A stretch of 61,344 nt of DNA from Lingula anatina (GCF_001039355.2 NW_019775623.1:64001-125344); one strand, 5' to 3'. Shown: positions 33,640-46,308, numbered from the stretch's first letter. The notes: generated by a model not told the origin, from the letters alone. Translations and numbers: made by a program.

Positions 33640-36625
33640 TAAAGACATGTTTGTCAAACGATACCTTTATGAAGAGAATCAAGGGGTCACAGACAATCCG
33701 TGACTAAGGCTGACCGGTCCTTCGTTAAACAGGGCGGTAGCGATGTCGCCGAAAGTTTTGCTTCCGGGCGCTTCTAACCCTGCTTCTAAAAATAAATCGA
33801 AATTCCTTATCGCAATGAAGAACGTGCTGTAATCATATGTGGACTAACCAATGGTCATTTATATAAAAGTTTTAACGCTGAATTTATCTCCATGGGGTGA
33901 CTGATTTTGTAGTCATCGTACTGGGTGTGTTTTTTTAATTTAACTAATGTCATAATAAGATGTGATAATATGCTATGATCTATAATTGTTGGTTAAGGTT
34001 GCTGTAACAAGTTCCGAATAAGATGTTCCAATAGTGCGGACCTCCACAAAAGCAGAAAGCAACCGTCTGATATACATAAGGTCATCCGGATTCATATGAA
34101 ATTGTGACCCTTTTTTTTTTTTTTCTTTTCTGAATAATTGGCTATCATAAAAATTTTCATCAAAATTTGTGAGGAATATTTTGCAATATCTAAATATGTC
34201 TGAACAACTAATAAGCTAACGCCGATGAAAACATGACTGAGCATACGGGCTCATTTTCAGAGTCTATAGTGTTAATGAAGAGTATGAAATAAAAATGAAA
34301 AATCAACTAGAATAAATGAAAGAATATGTAAATCCTCGTCAGAATTAATGAGAAATGAGGAAAGGAACAAATGTTAAGCCCTGTATTTTGCCAAACTGGG
34401 GTGGTCTTCAACTAACCGTTAGTTTTTTGTCGAAATTATCGAAGAAAGAGAAAGTTTACGCAGTTATACTGAAAAACGAGACCAGGTGATATGGAGGATT
34501 GCATACTGTCCTGTCGTAATGTATATATTTTTGTCTTCAGACGCCTTCTTTGTTACATTGTACTAATCTCACTTTTATTTTCATTAAAGTCCGTCGCTTT
34601 CTCTTCGATACGTAATTTTAAGTTTCTTATTCTTTTATGTAATTTAATTTAATTCAATTTATGAAAAATTTCAGTTCAGTGCTTTTATAAAAAAAAAAAC
34701 GTTGTCTCCTGTCATAATATTGGACATCATCGTTTTGTTAAATGGATACAATATTTTCAAACTAAACACCGAGTTTGGTTTCATCTGTTCGATCCCAAAA
34801 AAAAGTCCAGGTGGGATTTTAATCATTCATGAGACAAATTTCTCTTTAGATCGTTCGTGGTGGTCTTTTTTGCCTCTTCTGTCTGTAAGCCGCTATGAGA
34901 GTACGCGCACAAGTTACAAGGAACGGCATTAAAAATAATTAATTTGGTCAGTTTAGTCGATGATAAATGTTACATGTATTTCAGTTCCCAGCTTGCATGA
35001 AGAGTCCTCGATACTGACTACGGAATATTTTCTTGTTAAAATATTCAATGTGAATATTTTACACAATGCCATTATCATTACATGCACAGGAGAGCAACCG
35101 CCGCCCACCCCACCCCACATCCCTCGCCGTGAATCCACCTCTTCTTAGGTACTGACAGGGTGAGAAATAGATATAGTTGGGAGTTGATCAGATGTTAACT
35201 TATAGCTACACGTTAAAGAGGCTGCTGCACCCACCTCTACGAAAACACGGAAGTCAGATGTGCCGTATGGATAAAGTTATAATAACTGACCAAACAACTG
35301 ACCATAACTCAAGGACCATTTATCACGGACCGATTATAGTAATGATAGTGTAAGTTACAAAAGTGTTGTTTATTTAGGCCCAAAATAAGTCTAGTCAAGA
35401 AATTGTTGACGGTTTTTTGGAAGAAGAGAAACCATGGACAAATCTTGTCGACTTTGCAATGATGTAAAGATACCTTTTTATCGTGGTAGCGTGATAAGTG
35501 GCCAAAATTCTTGGTAAGATCCTTGAGTAGATAGTGTCTGATAAAGTTGGACAAACAACAGTCATCAAATCTGATCTTCTTTCATTTCCCCGAAATAAGT
35601 CGCGTGCTGTGTCGTTTTAAATTAAATGGCGGCCGGTGCTTGTGGAGAGTGGGATTTGATGAGGTGACAAGAAGGATCGGCCTAGCTTTAGTGTACTTCG
35701 CCTTACAATGGATTTACTAGAAAAGATAATGCCTAGACAATATTCATTGAAAAAAATTATCATAAAAAGGATAAAACAACTAACATCATAAAAGAGGACA
35801 TTCAGGCTACAAATAATCAATGAAGAAAAAAGGGATGAAAAACTAGGGATAGTGTGCATTGTTGATTATACGGGGGGGGGGGGGGGACTTATCTAAATTT
35901 AAATTTGACATCACTTGATCATCATAAAAATCCGTGTAATTGACAATATAAGTAGGCCAACAAGACAATAAGTGCTAAATCTTGAGAAAAATAAAACGAA
36001 TACTTTGGTATTCTTAATTGTAATGTTTATTTCGTATTGATTATCATATATCATAGAAATTTGTTTTTCATTTTTGAAAATATGACGCTTAACAACCATA
36101 CTGTTTACGGTAGAGTTTTTAGTGTTGGCAAATTTACAGCATAAAAACTCTACTTAATTCCATGTCCTTTTCACTTTTATTTACCAGTAAAATTTTTCTT
36201 CATCACTACATTATATTGATGCATGACGGTACACTAATGTATTCGTTGAACTTTGTGGCATGTTGTATTTTACTTTCTAAAGAAATACTTTTTACAAGAC
36301 AGTTATGTTGCTTATCATGAAAAAAATAAGACATGAACTTTGCGATTTGAAACACCTCTGTACTGTAGGCCTATATATTTTGTGTCAACTTAGCAGTATA
36401 CATTATAATAGAAAGCGGCTAGAATGGTCTCTCAGAATTTTTAAAATTAAAATGCATTTTAGTCTCATGAACGAAACTCACACACATTAACACAAATAAT
36501 ATATTTTAGTGAAAAAACAAACTGCGATAAAACTGCCTTTCTTTACATACTATCAAAACCAATGGATGACTGACAGACTAAACGCGTGGCGTCACATCAC
36601 GATTAACGTCAGATGGCGCCAAGAG
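33640..36625. other. Intergenic 3' flank of C-type lectin 1, left part of the duplicated block
   Basis: No gene was supported. From about 34155 rightward it matches 40297-42731, the flank of lectin 2. The segment about 35245-35600 differs from the other copy (about 41295-41385). A G-run is at 35871-35886. Confidence 0.6.
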
Positions 36626-36852
36626 TCACTCGGGATAAATCACCTGACACAAGAACGGCTTCTTCTCTGTACCTGAGACATCGTCCCACTTTCCTGTTTC
36701 GGATGATATATCCGAACGGTCTTCCCTGGACCAGCGATTGTTTGGCTCGCCTGGGTCCCAGTTGGTGTACGACATGCTCTGACCGTTCTGCCATTTCCAC
36801 TGCCCCTCGACATTAATGTCGTGACCTCCAAGATAGGCCCAAGACCGGCTAC
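36626..36852 (-). CDS. C-type lectin 1, exon 4
   Basis: Acceptor ATCGTAG, entry phase 1, stop TGA at 36628-36626. It carries EPNN and the substituted EDRSD and KWDDVSG segments. Confidence 0.9.
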
Positions 36853-38928
36853 CTACGATAACAAAATATATATACCCGGGTAATACTGACAAGCAGTGTT
36901 CTACCTCACTTTGTCTTTATGATCATAATACATGAAGAAGAAGACTATTGTCAAATTGTGAGATAGTCAGCAAAAACAAAGCTGAATAATGCTGTGCTTC
37001 CCGAGATGCACTGCTTGATATTTGTTCTGCGATTGGAACCGTGATGTGCAATTTTCTTATTCAATTCTTAAGTCATGCATGTTTGATTATCTCTTAAATA
37101 TAGATAAAAAAGACTTACACTTAGCTTGGAAGGTGTTGAGAAATAATTTCTTACCAGAAACTTGCTGCTTTAGCAAAGCTACAATGAAACTATTTTCTTT
37201 GGAGGACGTCACCATGGCCAGGTGACCGTTTGGGTGTAGTTCCTGACAGTACCTCTCCGCTTCATTCCAGGTTTTAGCTTCATTGACAAGAAGGTACCAA
37301 GAGTTGGAGAAACCAGTGTTGACAAAACTAGCTACAAATTGAATAATAGAAATAAAATAATGCTGTTGGCCTAATATTTGTACGATTCTTCTTCATTAAC
37401 TAAAAAAGAAAGAATTGTAAATATGTGAGTATAACTTTATCTCAAAGAGCGTTTTAATTTACTGTAAATGTTAAAAAATGTGCCAAACCAAGGGCAATTA
37501 TTTTCACGATCGTCTGGAATAAATATATAATACTAAACACAGTAAATAGAGTATATGGAATTAAGGAAACTGAGTATAGTTTCCTACTTTTAACAAACTA
37601 TGTTAAAACAAATCAGTTTGTTATTATTTTAAGCAAACTCGGCATCATATTGTGATGGTCGTTTATTATGTTCAAGAAGACATTGTGCATTGGTTTGGAA
37701 CTTGTGACCCATAAGCCCTATTACATAGCCATTATTGCATTTGCATTTATGTTCCATAGGTTGGTATAGAGACACAGTATCGCCCAGCTGCAGGAGGAGA
37801 CCATTTTATTATTTTTTTTTTATGTGTGACAAATGCAGAGGCGGAGACATATGGTACCTACATGTAGCTTTAAACGTATAAAAAAATCTTTTAACATAAA
37901 AAAGTTGAAATAAACGTATGACCTGGTTAATTAAAATAATCACGGGTTGCTTTATATTAATATAGTTTGTAAAAAGTAAGAATTATACTCATTCTTTTTC
38001 TTTACCCTGTTTACAGTGAATTAACCAGGCTAACAACGGCCGCACTAAGAAAAACGGTAAATCACTTCCCCAATATATCACTTTCGTCAAAATATTACTT
38101 CCACTAAAGAAGCACAATATGCCCGAAACGGAGCTTACGTTGTACGTTCGTACATGTGTTAAAAACTCTCAACATCAAAGACATTAAAAGCCCCAAAAAA
38201 CTTGGTTTAACAGTTGGAATTTTACACCAATGCCAAGAATGATAGGTTACTCGTCCTTTCTAAAAATTGCTCCTCTAATATTCCCCACATACACATACAC
38301 ATACGCACACACGCACGCACACTCACACACACAAACACCACCTCGGGAGTATTGCATGACAAATGCTGTTTAAAAGATGTGTGTCCTACCTCGTGACGGC
38401 AAATTGCGCGTGAAACTTTGCAGCTGCCTGACAATGGCAGGCAGGTCAACATCCGGAAGCTGCTCCACCTTGCTCCAGATTTCTGACAAGATCTCGTTCT
38501 GTTTTCGCACCAAAGCTGAAAACTTGTAAAAATCAATTCCATTTTAGTTGCCATGGCAACAATTTTTTTGAAAAAATGCCCGGTGCCATGCAGTTTTCCT
38601 TGGGGTAGGGTTAAGTTTTTTTTTTAACTGCGAAGTCACATTACACATGTATAGGTAATTATAAATATACTTTCTTCAAATGTTTAATTAAAGTACATAT
38701 ACACGGACATCACCTAAGAAATTATATATAGCAATAACAAACAAACATCATTGTTTCACATACCTCTGTCAACTTTTGCTGACGCTGTATCAGAGCACCT
38801 TGCAGCTGGATTAGCTGCTGTGAGAAACCCTGTACGGTCATGGGTTGGTTGTAAGGAAGCTGGGATGAGACCTTTATAGCAAGGATGTAGACGCATACAT
38901 GCACCACGAAGGAAATAACCGCGTGCAT
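36626..38928 (-). CDS. C-type lectin 1, secreted, lacking the inner disulfide pair
   Basis: Four exons on the minus strand: 38928-38764 (signal peptide MHAVISFVVHVCVYILAI and start of coil), 38522-38390 (coil), 37331-37155 (first half of the lectin domain), 36852-36626 (second half, stop). Phases 0, 1, 1 join in frame; the total is 702 bases, 233 residues. The lectin domain shows WYLLV, WNEAERYC, HLAMV, AYLGGHD, W-x-NW, EPNN and FLCQV. EPN predicts mannose-type sugar choice. Compared with lectin 2, the inner cysteines are both replaced (EDR for EDC, VSG for IRC) and WND has become WDD. The outer pair remains. Sugar binding may be weakened. A splice acceptor one base before the ATG (TTACAG) indicates a 5' UTR intron up to about 39257. 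Confidence 0.88.
37155..37331 (-). CDS. C-type lectin 1, exon 3
   Basis: A 177-base exon, phase 1 at both ends, with SWYLLVNEAKTWNEAERYC, the first conserved lectin-domain cysteine and helix. Confidence 0.9.
38390..38522 (-). CDS. C-type lectin 1, exon 2 (coil)
   Basis: A 133-base exon, phase 0 to 1. Charged, Leu-rich sequence consistent with a short coiled coil (EIWSKVEQL). It is nine codons shorter than the exon in lectin 2. Confidence 0.8.
38764..38928 (-). CDS. C-type lectin 1, exon 1
   Basis: A 165-base exon ending at GTATGTG. Relative to lectin 2 it lacks 141 bases (47 codons) of coil in frame, between ALIQ and LTE. Confidence 0.88.
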
Positions 38929-39257
38929 TCTGTAACAATTGTCTATGAATTTTGAATAACCGATGAGGTAAAATTTCTTGAAGCAAAGTTACCACAGCTA
39001 AATTGGATTTGTCGGTGAAAGTAACGACAGTGGAACACTTTGGTTTTTATATTGAATTCTTCGTCTAAGTAGGCTATGTCCTGTTTCGCAATTAATTCTG
39101 GGAACTGGTACTTCATTGTTTAAGTTGGAAGGACGTTAATTATTGTTCTTGATGTATGAGTCATTGCCTAGTTCCTCTTTCATAAAAATTTTGCTTTGTA
39201 ACCGAAATCTTGTTTTCCACGTATTATGTATTTTTTCAATCTTTAATTGGACTTACA
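38925..39257 (-). promoter_or_regulatory. 5' UTR intron and upstream region of C-type lectin 1
   Basis: The acceptor TTACAG lies one base before the ATG. A donor (AATT|GTAAGT) at about 39256 is conserved with lectin 2, which supports a spliced 5' leader. The upstream exon start is unknown. Confidence 0.5.
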
Positions 39258-40296
39258 ATTAGCATAGCTGCTACATAATTACTATGGGTTCAGTAATAAC
39301 TTAAAATAAAACTGTACACAGTAAAATTTTGTTTTCCTTCACTTCATTACAAGCGATTTTAAACAGCAAGAAGTACTTTTAGTCTATAAGGTATGTTCGG
39401 AAAATGCGTTTAGAAATGAGTGTGTGAAAAAAAAGATGACAAAAATTGATGACACCTAATTTCTTAATATATGCGCTGCTGTAAAAGAGGCAGCAGAATG
39501 TCATCTATTGCAACAGAATGTAAGCATTCAGTTTGTATTAAACAAATACTAATACTACAAATACTAAAACCAAGGGAGCCAAGAAAACTAGTGATTTGTA
39601 TTAAGGATCTAAACTTATGCATGTACCGCAAAATTTCTTGACTCTTGCAACAATATTGGATTTGTCGGTAAAGATAACGACAATGGAAGAGTTTGCTTTT
39701 TAGTTTGAATTCTGCATCTAAGTAGGCTATGTCCTGTTTCGCAATTAATTCTGGGAACTGGTACTTCATTGTTTAAGTTTGGTGGTTCTTGAAGTTGATA
39801 TATGAGTCATTGCACTGCTTTCTCTTTCATCAGGAATTGCTTTTAAAACTAATCCTGTTTTCCACGAATAATAAATTTAAACCTTTTATTTCCCCATCTC
39901 ACAGTCTTCAATGAATCTCTCGCGAAATTGACATTAAACAAAATGCTATCAAAGCCCCGTCAAAAAACATTTCGCTTCACCCAAAAGTCAGGCATGTCAC
40001 CAATGACGCATCTGACCCCAGTGATGTGGTCGGGTTCATTCCAAGCAGCGTTTCTTCTTCTTCTGGGTCAAAAAAATCATAGGAGTACAGTACTTAGTCC
40101 ATTCATTGGAAGTGCGCTGTGGACTTATCATTTGGTAACCGGAGTTACTTATTTTTATAAATTAATTTTTTTATTTAATTTAATTTTCTAGTAGGGTGAG
40201 CTATATGAATAAACCCATGCTGTAATTTAGTGGGACGTAATTTTTGCTTTGTACGATGTCACTGGAGAATTTTACATGATGATTATGTGTTGTTTT
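39258..40296. other. Region between the lectin duplication copies
   Basis: It includes a second copy (about 39606-39780) of the lectin 5' intron sequence found at about 39000-39115. No coding exon was seen. Confidence 0.55.
39606..39780. repeat. Extra copy of the lectin 5' region
   Basis: It shares CTATGTCCTGTTTCGCAATT and following bases with the sequence upstream of lectin 1 (39070-39115). It lies tandemly upstream of it. Confidence 0.85.
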
Positions 40297-42731
40297 CATC
40301 AAAATTTGTGAGGAATATTTTGCAATGTCTAAACATCTCTAAACAACTAACAAGCTAACGCCGATGGAAACATGACTGAGCATACGGGCTCATTTTCAGA
40401 GTCTATATTATTAGTGAAGAGTATGAAATAAAAATGAAAAATCAACTAGAATAAATGAAAGAATATGTAAATCCTCACAGGAATTATTGAGAAATGAGGA
40501 AAGGAGCAAATGTTAAGCCCTGTATTTTGCCAAACTGGGGGTGGTCTTCAAGTAATCGTTAGTTTTGGTTGTCGAAATAATCACAGAAAGAGAAAGTTTA
40601 CGCAGTTATACTGAAAACGAGACCAGGTAATACAGAAGGTGAAGGATTGCAAACTGTCCTGTCGTAATATATTTTTTGTCTTCAGACACTTTCTTTGTTA
40701 CTAATCTCACTTTTTATTTTTATTAAAACCCATCGTTTTGCTCTTCGATACATAATTTTAAATTTCATATTCCTTTATGTAACATTACAAAACTTATGAA
40801 AAATTCCAGTTCAGTGGTTTAATCAAACCTCCTTTCAAACCTTTGTTAAATGGATACAATATTTTCAAATTAAACACCAACTTTGATCTGTTCGATCCAA
40901 AAACAGAGACCTTGTTGTGAGAGTGAGAGTACGCTGAGTGAGAGCCGGTGTGAGAGTACGCGCACATGTTACAAGGAACGGCAATATATTTATAATTAAT
41001 TAGGTCAGTTTAGTCGATGATAAATGTTACATGTATTTCAGTTCCCAGCTTGCATGAAGAGTCCTCGATACTGACTACGGGATATTCTCTTGTTAAAATA
41101 TTAAATGTGAATATTTTACACAATGCCATATCATCATAACGTGCACAGGAGAGCAACCCCCGCACACCCCACCCCACATCCCTCGCCGTGAATCCACCTC
41201 TTCTTAGGTACTGACAGGGTGAGAAATAGATATTAGTTGGGAGTTGATCAGATGTTAACTTATAGCTACACGTTAAAGAGGCCGCTGCACCAACCCCGAA
41301 TAGCGATATCATATAGAGGCTACAATGTATTATATGGGGCGAGTATGGGCGAATTATGGAATCGAAAAGCTTGCGCTCGGTGCTTTCGCGTTTTAAATTA
41401 AATGGCGGCTGGTTCTTGTGGAGAGTGGGATTTGATGAGGTGACAAGGACCGGCCTAGCTTCAGTGTATACTTCGCCTTACAATGGATTTACTAGAAAAG
41501 TTGATGTCTATACAATATTCATTGTAAAAAATTGATGATCATAAAAAGGATAATATAACTAACATCATAAAATAGGACATTCAGGCTACAAATAATCAAT
41601 GAAGAAAAAATTGATGAAAAACTAGGGATAGCGTGCATCGCTGTTTATACGGAGGGGGGGGGGATTAATCTAAATTTAAATTTGACATCACTTGATAATC
41701 ATCAAAATCCGGGTAATTGACAACATAAGTAGGCCAATAAAACAATATGTCTCGAATTTTGAGAAAAAATAAAACGAGCATTTACTGTTTTGCTATTGTT
41801 AATTATTATAAACTTCTATTGTGAAAACATGTTTATTTCGTATTGGTTATCATAGATCATACAAATTAATTTTTCATTTTTAAAAACATGACGCTTAACG
41901 AGCATACTGTTAACGGTAGAGTTTTGAGTGTTAACACATTTACGGCATAGAAACACTACTTATATCCATGTCCTTTTCATTTTTTTTACCAGTTAAATTT
42001 TTTCTTCATCACGTACTACATCACTACATTATAGCGATGCATGACGGTACACTAATGTATTCGTTGAACTTTGTGTCCTGTATATTACTTTCTGAAGAAA
42101 TACTTTTTACATGACAACTATGTTGAACTATCATGAAAAAAAATAAGACAAACTTCGCGATTTGAAACACCTCTGTACTGTATATATTTTGTGTCAACTT
42201 AACAGTATAGGCCGCTACATTATAATAGAAAGCGACTAGAATGGTATCTAATAAGTTAAAGGATTTGCTTCATACCGTCAGAATGGCTTCAACGGAACAT
42301 ATTCTTCAGAAAACATCAGTTGAGTCTCATAGACCTTTATCCCAATTGTCGTCACAGTACCGCGTGACCCAGATCTGTTGCTTCATTTATGCATATTAAG
42401 GTGAGGTTTACTAAAACGCTTTTTTACTACTAATAGATTGTTTTTATAATTTTTAAATGGCAGGGATCGATTAAAACATACCTCTAGTGTACAGATTGAG
42501 TGTTGAATCTTCAAAATTCGAGAAATGGATTTTTATATGACCATTGTCCTTTAAGGCATTTTAGTCTCGTAAACGGAACTCATGCACGTACATTACTACA
42601 CATAATACTTTTAAGTGAAAAAACAAACTCCGGCAAAACTGCCTTTCTGTACATGCTATCAAAACCAATGGATGACTGACGGACTAAACGTATGACGTCA
42701 CATCACGATTGACGTCAGATGGCGCCAAGAG

Positions 42732-42958
42732 TCACTCGGGGTAAATCACCTGACACAAGAACGACTGCTTCTGCGTACACCGGATATCGTTCCACTTTCC
42801 TGTTGCGGGTACAAATTCCGCACAGTCTTCCCTAGAACCAGAGTTGTTTGGCTCGTTTGGGGCCCAGTTGGTGTACGACATGCTCTGACCGTTCTGCCAT
42901 TTCCACTGGCCCTCGGCTGCAATGTCGTGACCTCCAAGATAGGCCATTGGCCGGCTAC
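42732..42958 (-). CDS. C-type lectin 2, exon 4
   Basis: 227 bases, entry phase 1, stop TGA. Contains EPNN, EDC and WND. Confidence 0.93.
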
Positions 42959-44595
42959 CTACGATAACCATATACATATATAATGCTGACAGACACTGTT
43001 CTACCTCACTTTGTCCTTATAATCATAACACATGAAGAAGAAGACTTGCCAAATTGTGAAATAGTCAGCAAAATCAAACCTGAATAATGCTGGACTTCTT
43101 GAGAATTACTTCTTGAAACTTGTTCTGCGATTGGAACCATGATGTGCGATTTTCTAATTCAATTCTTAAATCATGTTTGATTATCTCTTAAATATATGAT
43201 AAAGAAGACTTACACTAAGCTTGGGAAGTGTTGAGAAATGATTCTTACCAGAAACTCGGTTCTTTAGCAAAGCTTCAATGAAACTATTTTCTTTGGCGGA
43301 TGTCACCATGGCCAGGTGACCGTTTGGATGTAGTTCCTGACAGTATCTCTCCGCTTCATTCCAGGTTTTAGCTTCATTGACAAGACGGTACCAAGAGTTG
43401 GAGAAACCGGTGTTGACAAAACTAGCTACAAATGAAATAAGAGAAATAAAAAATAATTCTGTTGGCCTAATACTTGTACGATTCTTCTCTATTAACTAGA
43501 AAAAGAAAGAATTGTAAAAATGTGAGTATAGCTTTGTCCCAAAGAGCGTCTAAAAAAATGTGCCAAACCAAGGGGCATTATTTTCACGATCGTCTGGAAT
43601 AGATATATAATACTAAACACAGTAAATAGGGTACATGGAATTAAGGAAATTGAGTATAGTTTCCTAATTTTCACAAACTATGTTACAATAAAACACTTTG
43701 TTGTTCTAAGGAAACTCGGCATCATATTGTGTTAGAGAAGTCACCACAGTGGTTCGGCAGTTGTGACCCGTAAGCCCTATCACATAGCTATTATCGCATT
43801 TATGCTCCATTGGGTTGGTATGGGGCACAGTATCACCCAGGAGTAAGTGTGTCCTACCTCGTGACGGCAAATTGCGCATGTCACTTTGCAGCTTTCTGAC
43901 AATGGCAGACAGGTTAGCCCGCTCTGAGTCATCGCCCAGTATCGCCCTCTGAAGCTGCTCCACCTTGCTCGAGATTTCTGACAATTTCTCGTACTGTATT
44001 CGCAGCAAAGTTGAAACCTTGTAAAAATCAGCTCCATGTTAGTTGCCATGGCAACAATTTTGTTGAAAAAATGCCCGGTGCCATGCAGTTTTCCTTGTGG
44101 TAGGGTTAAGTATTTTTTTTAAACTGTGAAGTCACATTACAGTATAGGTATAGGTAAATATACTTTATTCAAATGTTTAATTAAAGTAGGCCTACATGTA
44201 CACGGGAATCACCGAAGAAATTATATATAGCAATTACAAACAAACAAAAAAACAAAAACATTATCAACAAGGGAGCTTGTTTCACATACCTCTGTCAAAT
44301 TTTGCTGCAAAGTGTCCAGCCTGACTTCATTCGTGTCCTGGCGAGACCTTAAATTCGTGGTCGCCACACCCGTTGTTTCCTTGACGGCCGATAAGGCCTG
44401 TCCGAGTTGGGCGATGTTTTTTCCATGATCTGCAGCGCTTCCCTGAAGCTGTATCAGAGCACCTTGCAGCTGGATTAGCTGCTGTGAGAAACCCTGTACT
44501 GTCATGGGTTGGTTGTAAGGAAGCTGGGATAACGAGGTCTTTATAGCAAGGATGTAGACGCATACATGTACCGCGAAGGAAACAACCGAGTGCAT
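42732..44595 (-). CDS. C-type lectin 2, secreted, with long coil and EPN/WND motifs
   Basis: Four exons on the minus strand: 44595-44290, 44017-43858, 43425-43249, 42958-42732. Phases join at every junction; the total is 870 bases, 289 residues. Exon 1 encodes a signal peptide (MHSVVSFAVHVCVYILAI) then a heptad-like, Gln/Leu-rich coil of about 80 residues that probably trimerises the protein. The lectin domain shows WYRLV, WNEAERYC, EPNN, SREDCAEF, KWNDIRC and FLCQV, so all four canonical cysteines and both calcium-site motifs are intact. EPN predicts mannose-type specificity. The likely role is recognition of sugars on microbes or in mucus (inference). A 5' UTR intron is supported by TTACAG one base before the ATG and a donor at about 44925. 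Confidence 0.92.
43249..43425 (-). CDS. C-type lectin 2, exon 3
   Basis: 177 bases, phase 1 at both ends, same length as in lectin 1. Contains SWYRLVNEAKTWNEAERYC. Confidence 0.92.
43858..44017 (-). CDS. C-type lectin 2, exon 2 (coil)
   Basis: 160 bases, phase 0 to 1. The acceptor ACAAG is fixed by the absence of any other AG nearby. Confidence 0.82.
44290..44595 (-). CDS. C-type lectin 2, exon 1
   Basis: 306 bases, 102 codons, from ATG at 44595 to donor GTATGTG. Signal peptide and long coil. Confidence 0.9.
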
Positions 44596-44940
44596 TCTGT
44601 AACAATTTTCTTTGAATTTTGAAAAACCGATGAAGTAAAATTTCTTGGATCAAAAGTTCTTGTTCCCTGCTACAGTACTGGATTTGCCTATGGAAGTAGT
44701 GTCGAATTTTTTTTTTTCATATCGAATGCTACGTCTAAATGGGTCATGTCCTGTTCCGCATTTAATTCTGTTACCCAATATCTCGTTGTTTAAGTGTGTC
44801 GGCGGATGAATGGTGTTTTTGAGATAAAGCGTCGTTGCCGATCCCTCTTCACCACACTTAATTTTTTTTAAACAAAAATCTTGTTTATCATGAGTAAAGT
44901 TTTTTTAGTATTTTATTTGACTTACAATTATAATAGTTTT

Positions 44941-46308
44941 GGAATGACTCTGTGACTTATGTGCACAAAGTTATCCTGTTTCCTTTCTGTGCTCCACACT
45001 GCATTGCAAGTGAGTCTAAACATAAAGAAGTAGTATAATAAGACCATAAGGTCTGACCAGGAAAATACATTTAGAAATGGGTAGGTGATAAAGTGATGAT
45101 GAAATGAGTGACCCCTACGTAGACCTACATGTGCAAGTACTGCGCTGCTGTAAAAGAGACGACAGGTTGTAAGCAATTGCACTGTAAGCATTCAGTTAGA
45201 ATTAGACAAATACTATACTGGCTAAATTCTGCATCTAAGTTCACACGTTAATGACAGAAAAGGGGATGTATTTGTACAGTAGCAGCGGCGGATTTAGTGT
45301 GTGTGTGTGTGTGTGTTGGTGGGGTCCTAACCCCCTTCGATTTCCGAAAAAAATCACACCAATGGTCCTCTCTTGAATTTAGAATTTTGTCTAGCTGTAA
45401 CTGTAGTTCTGTGCTTACATCATTTTGAGAATAATTGTTACACTGAACTGTAGCAAATAAGTGTTTCATTTTAACTCCGTGTTTCACCTTTGAACAATAG
45501 TATCTTTAAGGATTTTATTCGCTTGGGTTCTTTTTGATGATCAGTTATAAATTTGGTAAAAAAAAGGAGGGCAGGAACAGAAAATGCCACGCTCAACACA
45601 GAAAACTCAGAACGTCATATAGCTCAACACAGAAAACCCAGAACGTCGTATAGCTCAACATAGAAAACTCAGAACGTCATATAGCTCAACACAGCAAACT
45701 CAGAACGTCATATAGCTCAACACGGAAAACTCAGAACGTCGTATAGCTCAACACAGAAAACTCAGAACGTCGTATAGCGTTACAGGTCCATAAATGCATG
45801 TAAGAATATTATTTAGAACCCCCTACCCCCACCCAAAAAGGATTTATTCATTGTTGTACACACTTTAACATTTGTAAATGTACATTTAACATTAACATTA
45901 AAAAAGAGATTACTTTAATTACCAAGACGCAATGCTTCTATTACTTTGAAAATTAATTATAAATTTTGTCGATGTGGGATATTTGTATTTTTTAACTCTT
46001 AAGAAACTATTGTTGCAGCGTTTTAAAATATTTCAGTCTGATCAAATGCCTATAGCAGTAATTAACATAAGTTTAGCAACAACAAAAATGTTCATTATTT
46101 TTAATATCATTGCCACTTTAACTAGCTGTTACACACATGACATCCCCTTTATACATTTAAAGACATTTTTGAATGAGTTTGTTTGACACAAGTAGTTTCG
46201 GTGCATGTTTTTATAAGGTATATAATCGGGAATCGACAATATGAAGTCCATATTACTGCTGCATCTTCAGTGTTTTCAATTAAAGCATGCATGTATATTC
46301 AAAACAGG
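44941..46308. other. Intergenic region between lectin 2 and the H-type lectin
   Basis: No gene was supported. It holds a (GT)n run near 45297-45315 and the 31 bp minisatellite. Confidence 0.5.
45591..45778. repeat. Minisatellite, six copies of a 31 bp unit
   Basis: Units starting GCTCAACACAGAAAACTCAG begin at 45591, 45622, 45653, 45684, 45715 and 45746. They differ by single bases, including CATAT and CGTAT variants. There are no spacers, so it is not a CRISPR array. Confidence 0.95.

Larger units (their letters stand above)
34155..39260. repeat. Segmental duplication, copy 1 (contains C-type lectin 1)
   Basis: The left edge matches 40297 (CATCAAAATTTGTGAGGAAT). Exons, introns and both flanks are collinear with copy 2 to about 44940. 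Copy-specific material includes an intronic insertion of roughly 570 bases (about 37797-38370) absent from copy 2. Confidence 0.9.
40297..44940. repeat. Segmental duplication, copy 2 (contains C-type lectin 2)
   Basis: Collinear with 34155-39260. A stretch of about 290 bases (about 42257-42555) in the 3' flank is absent from copy 1 and may be an insertion. Confidence 0.9.

Noticed and set aside
45591-45778. CRISPR-like array of regular repeats
   Set aside because: The 31-base units are contiguous with no spacers, and the genome is eukaryotic; it is a minisatellite.
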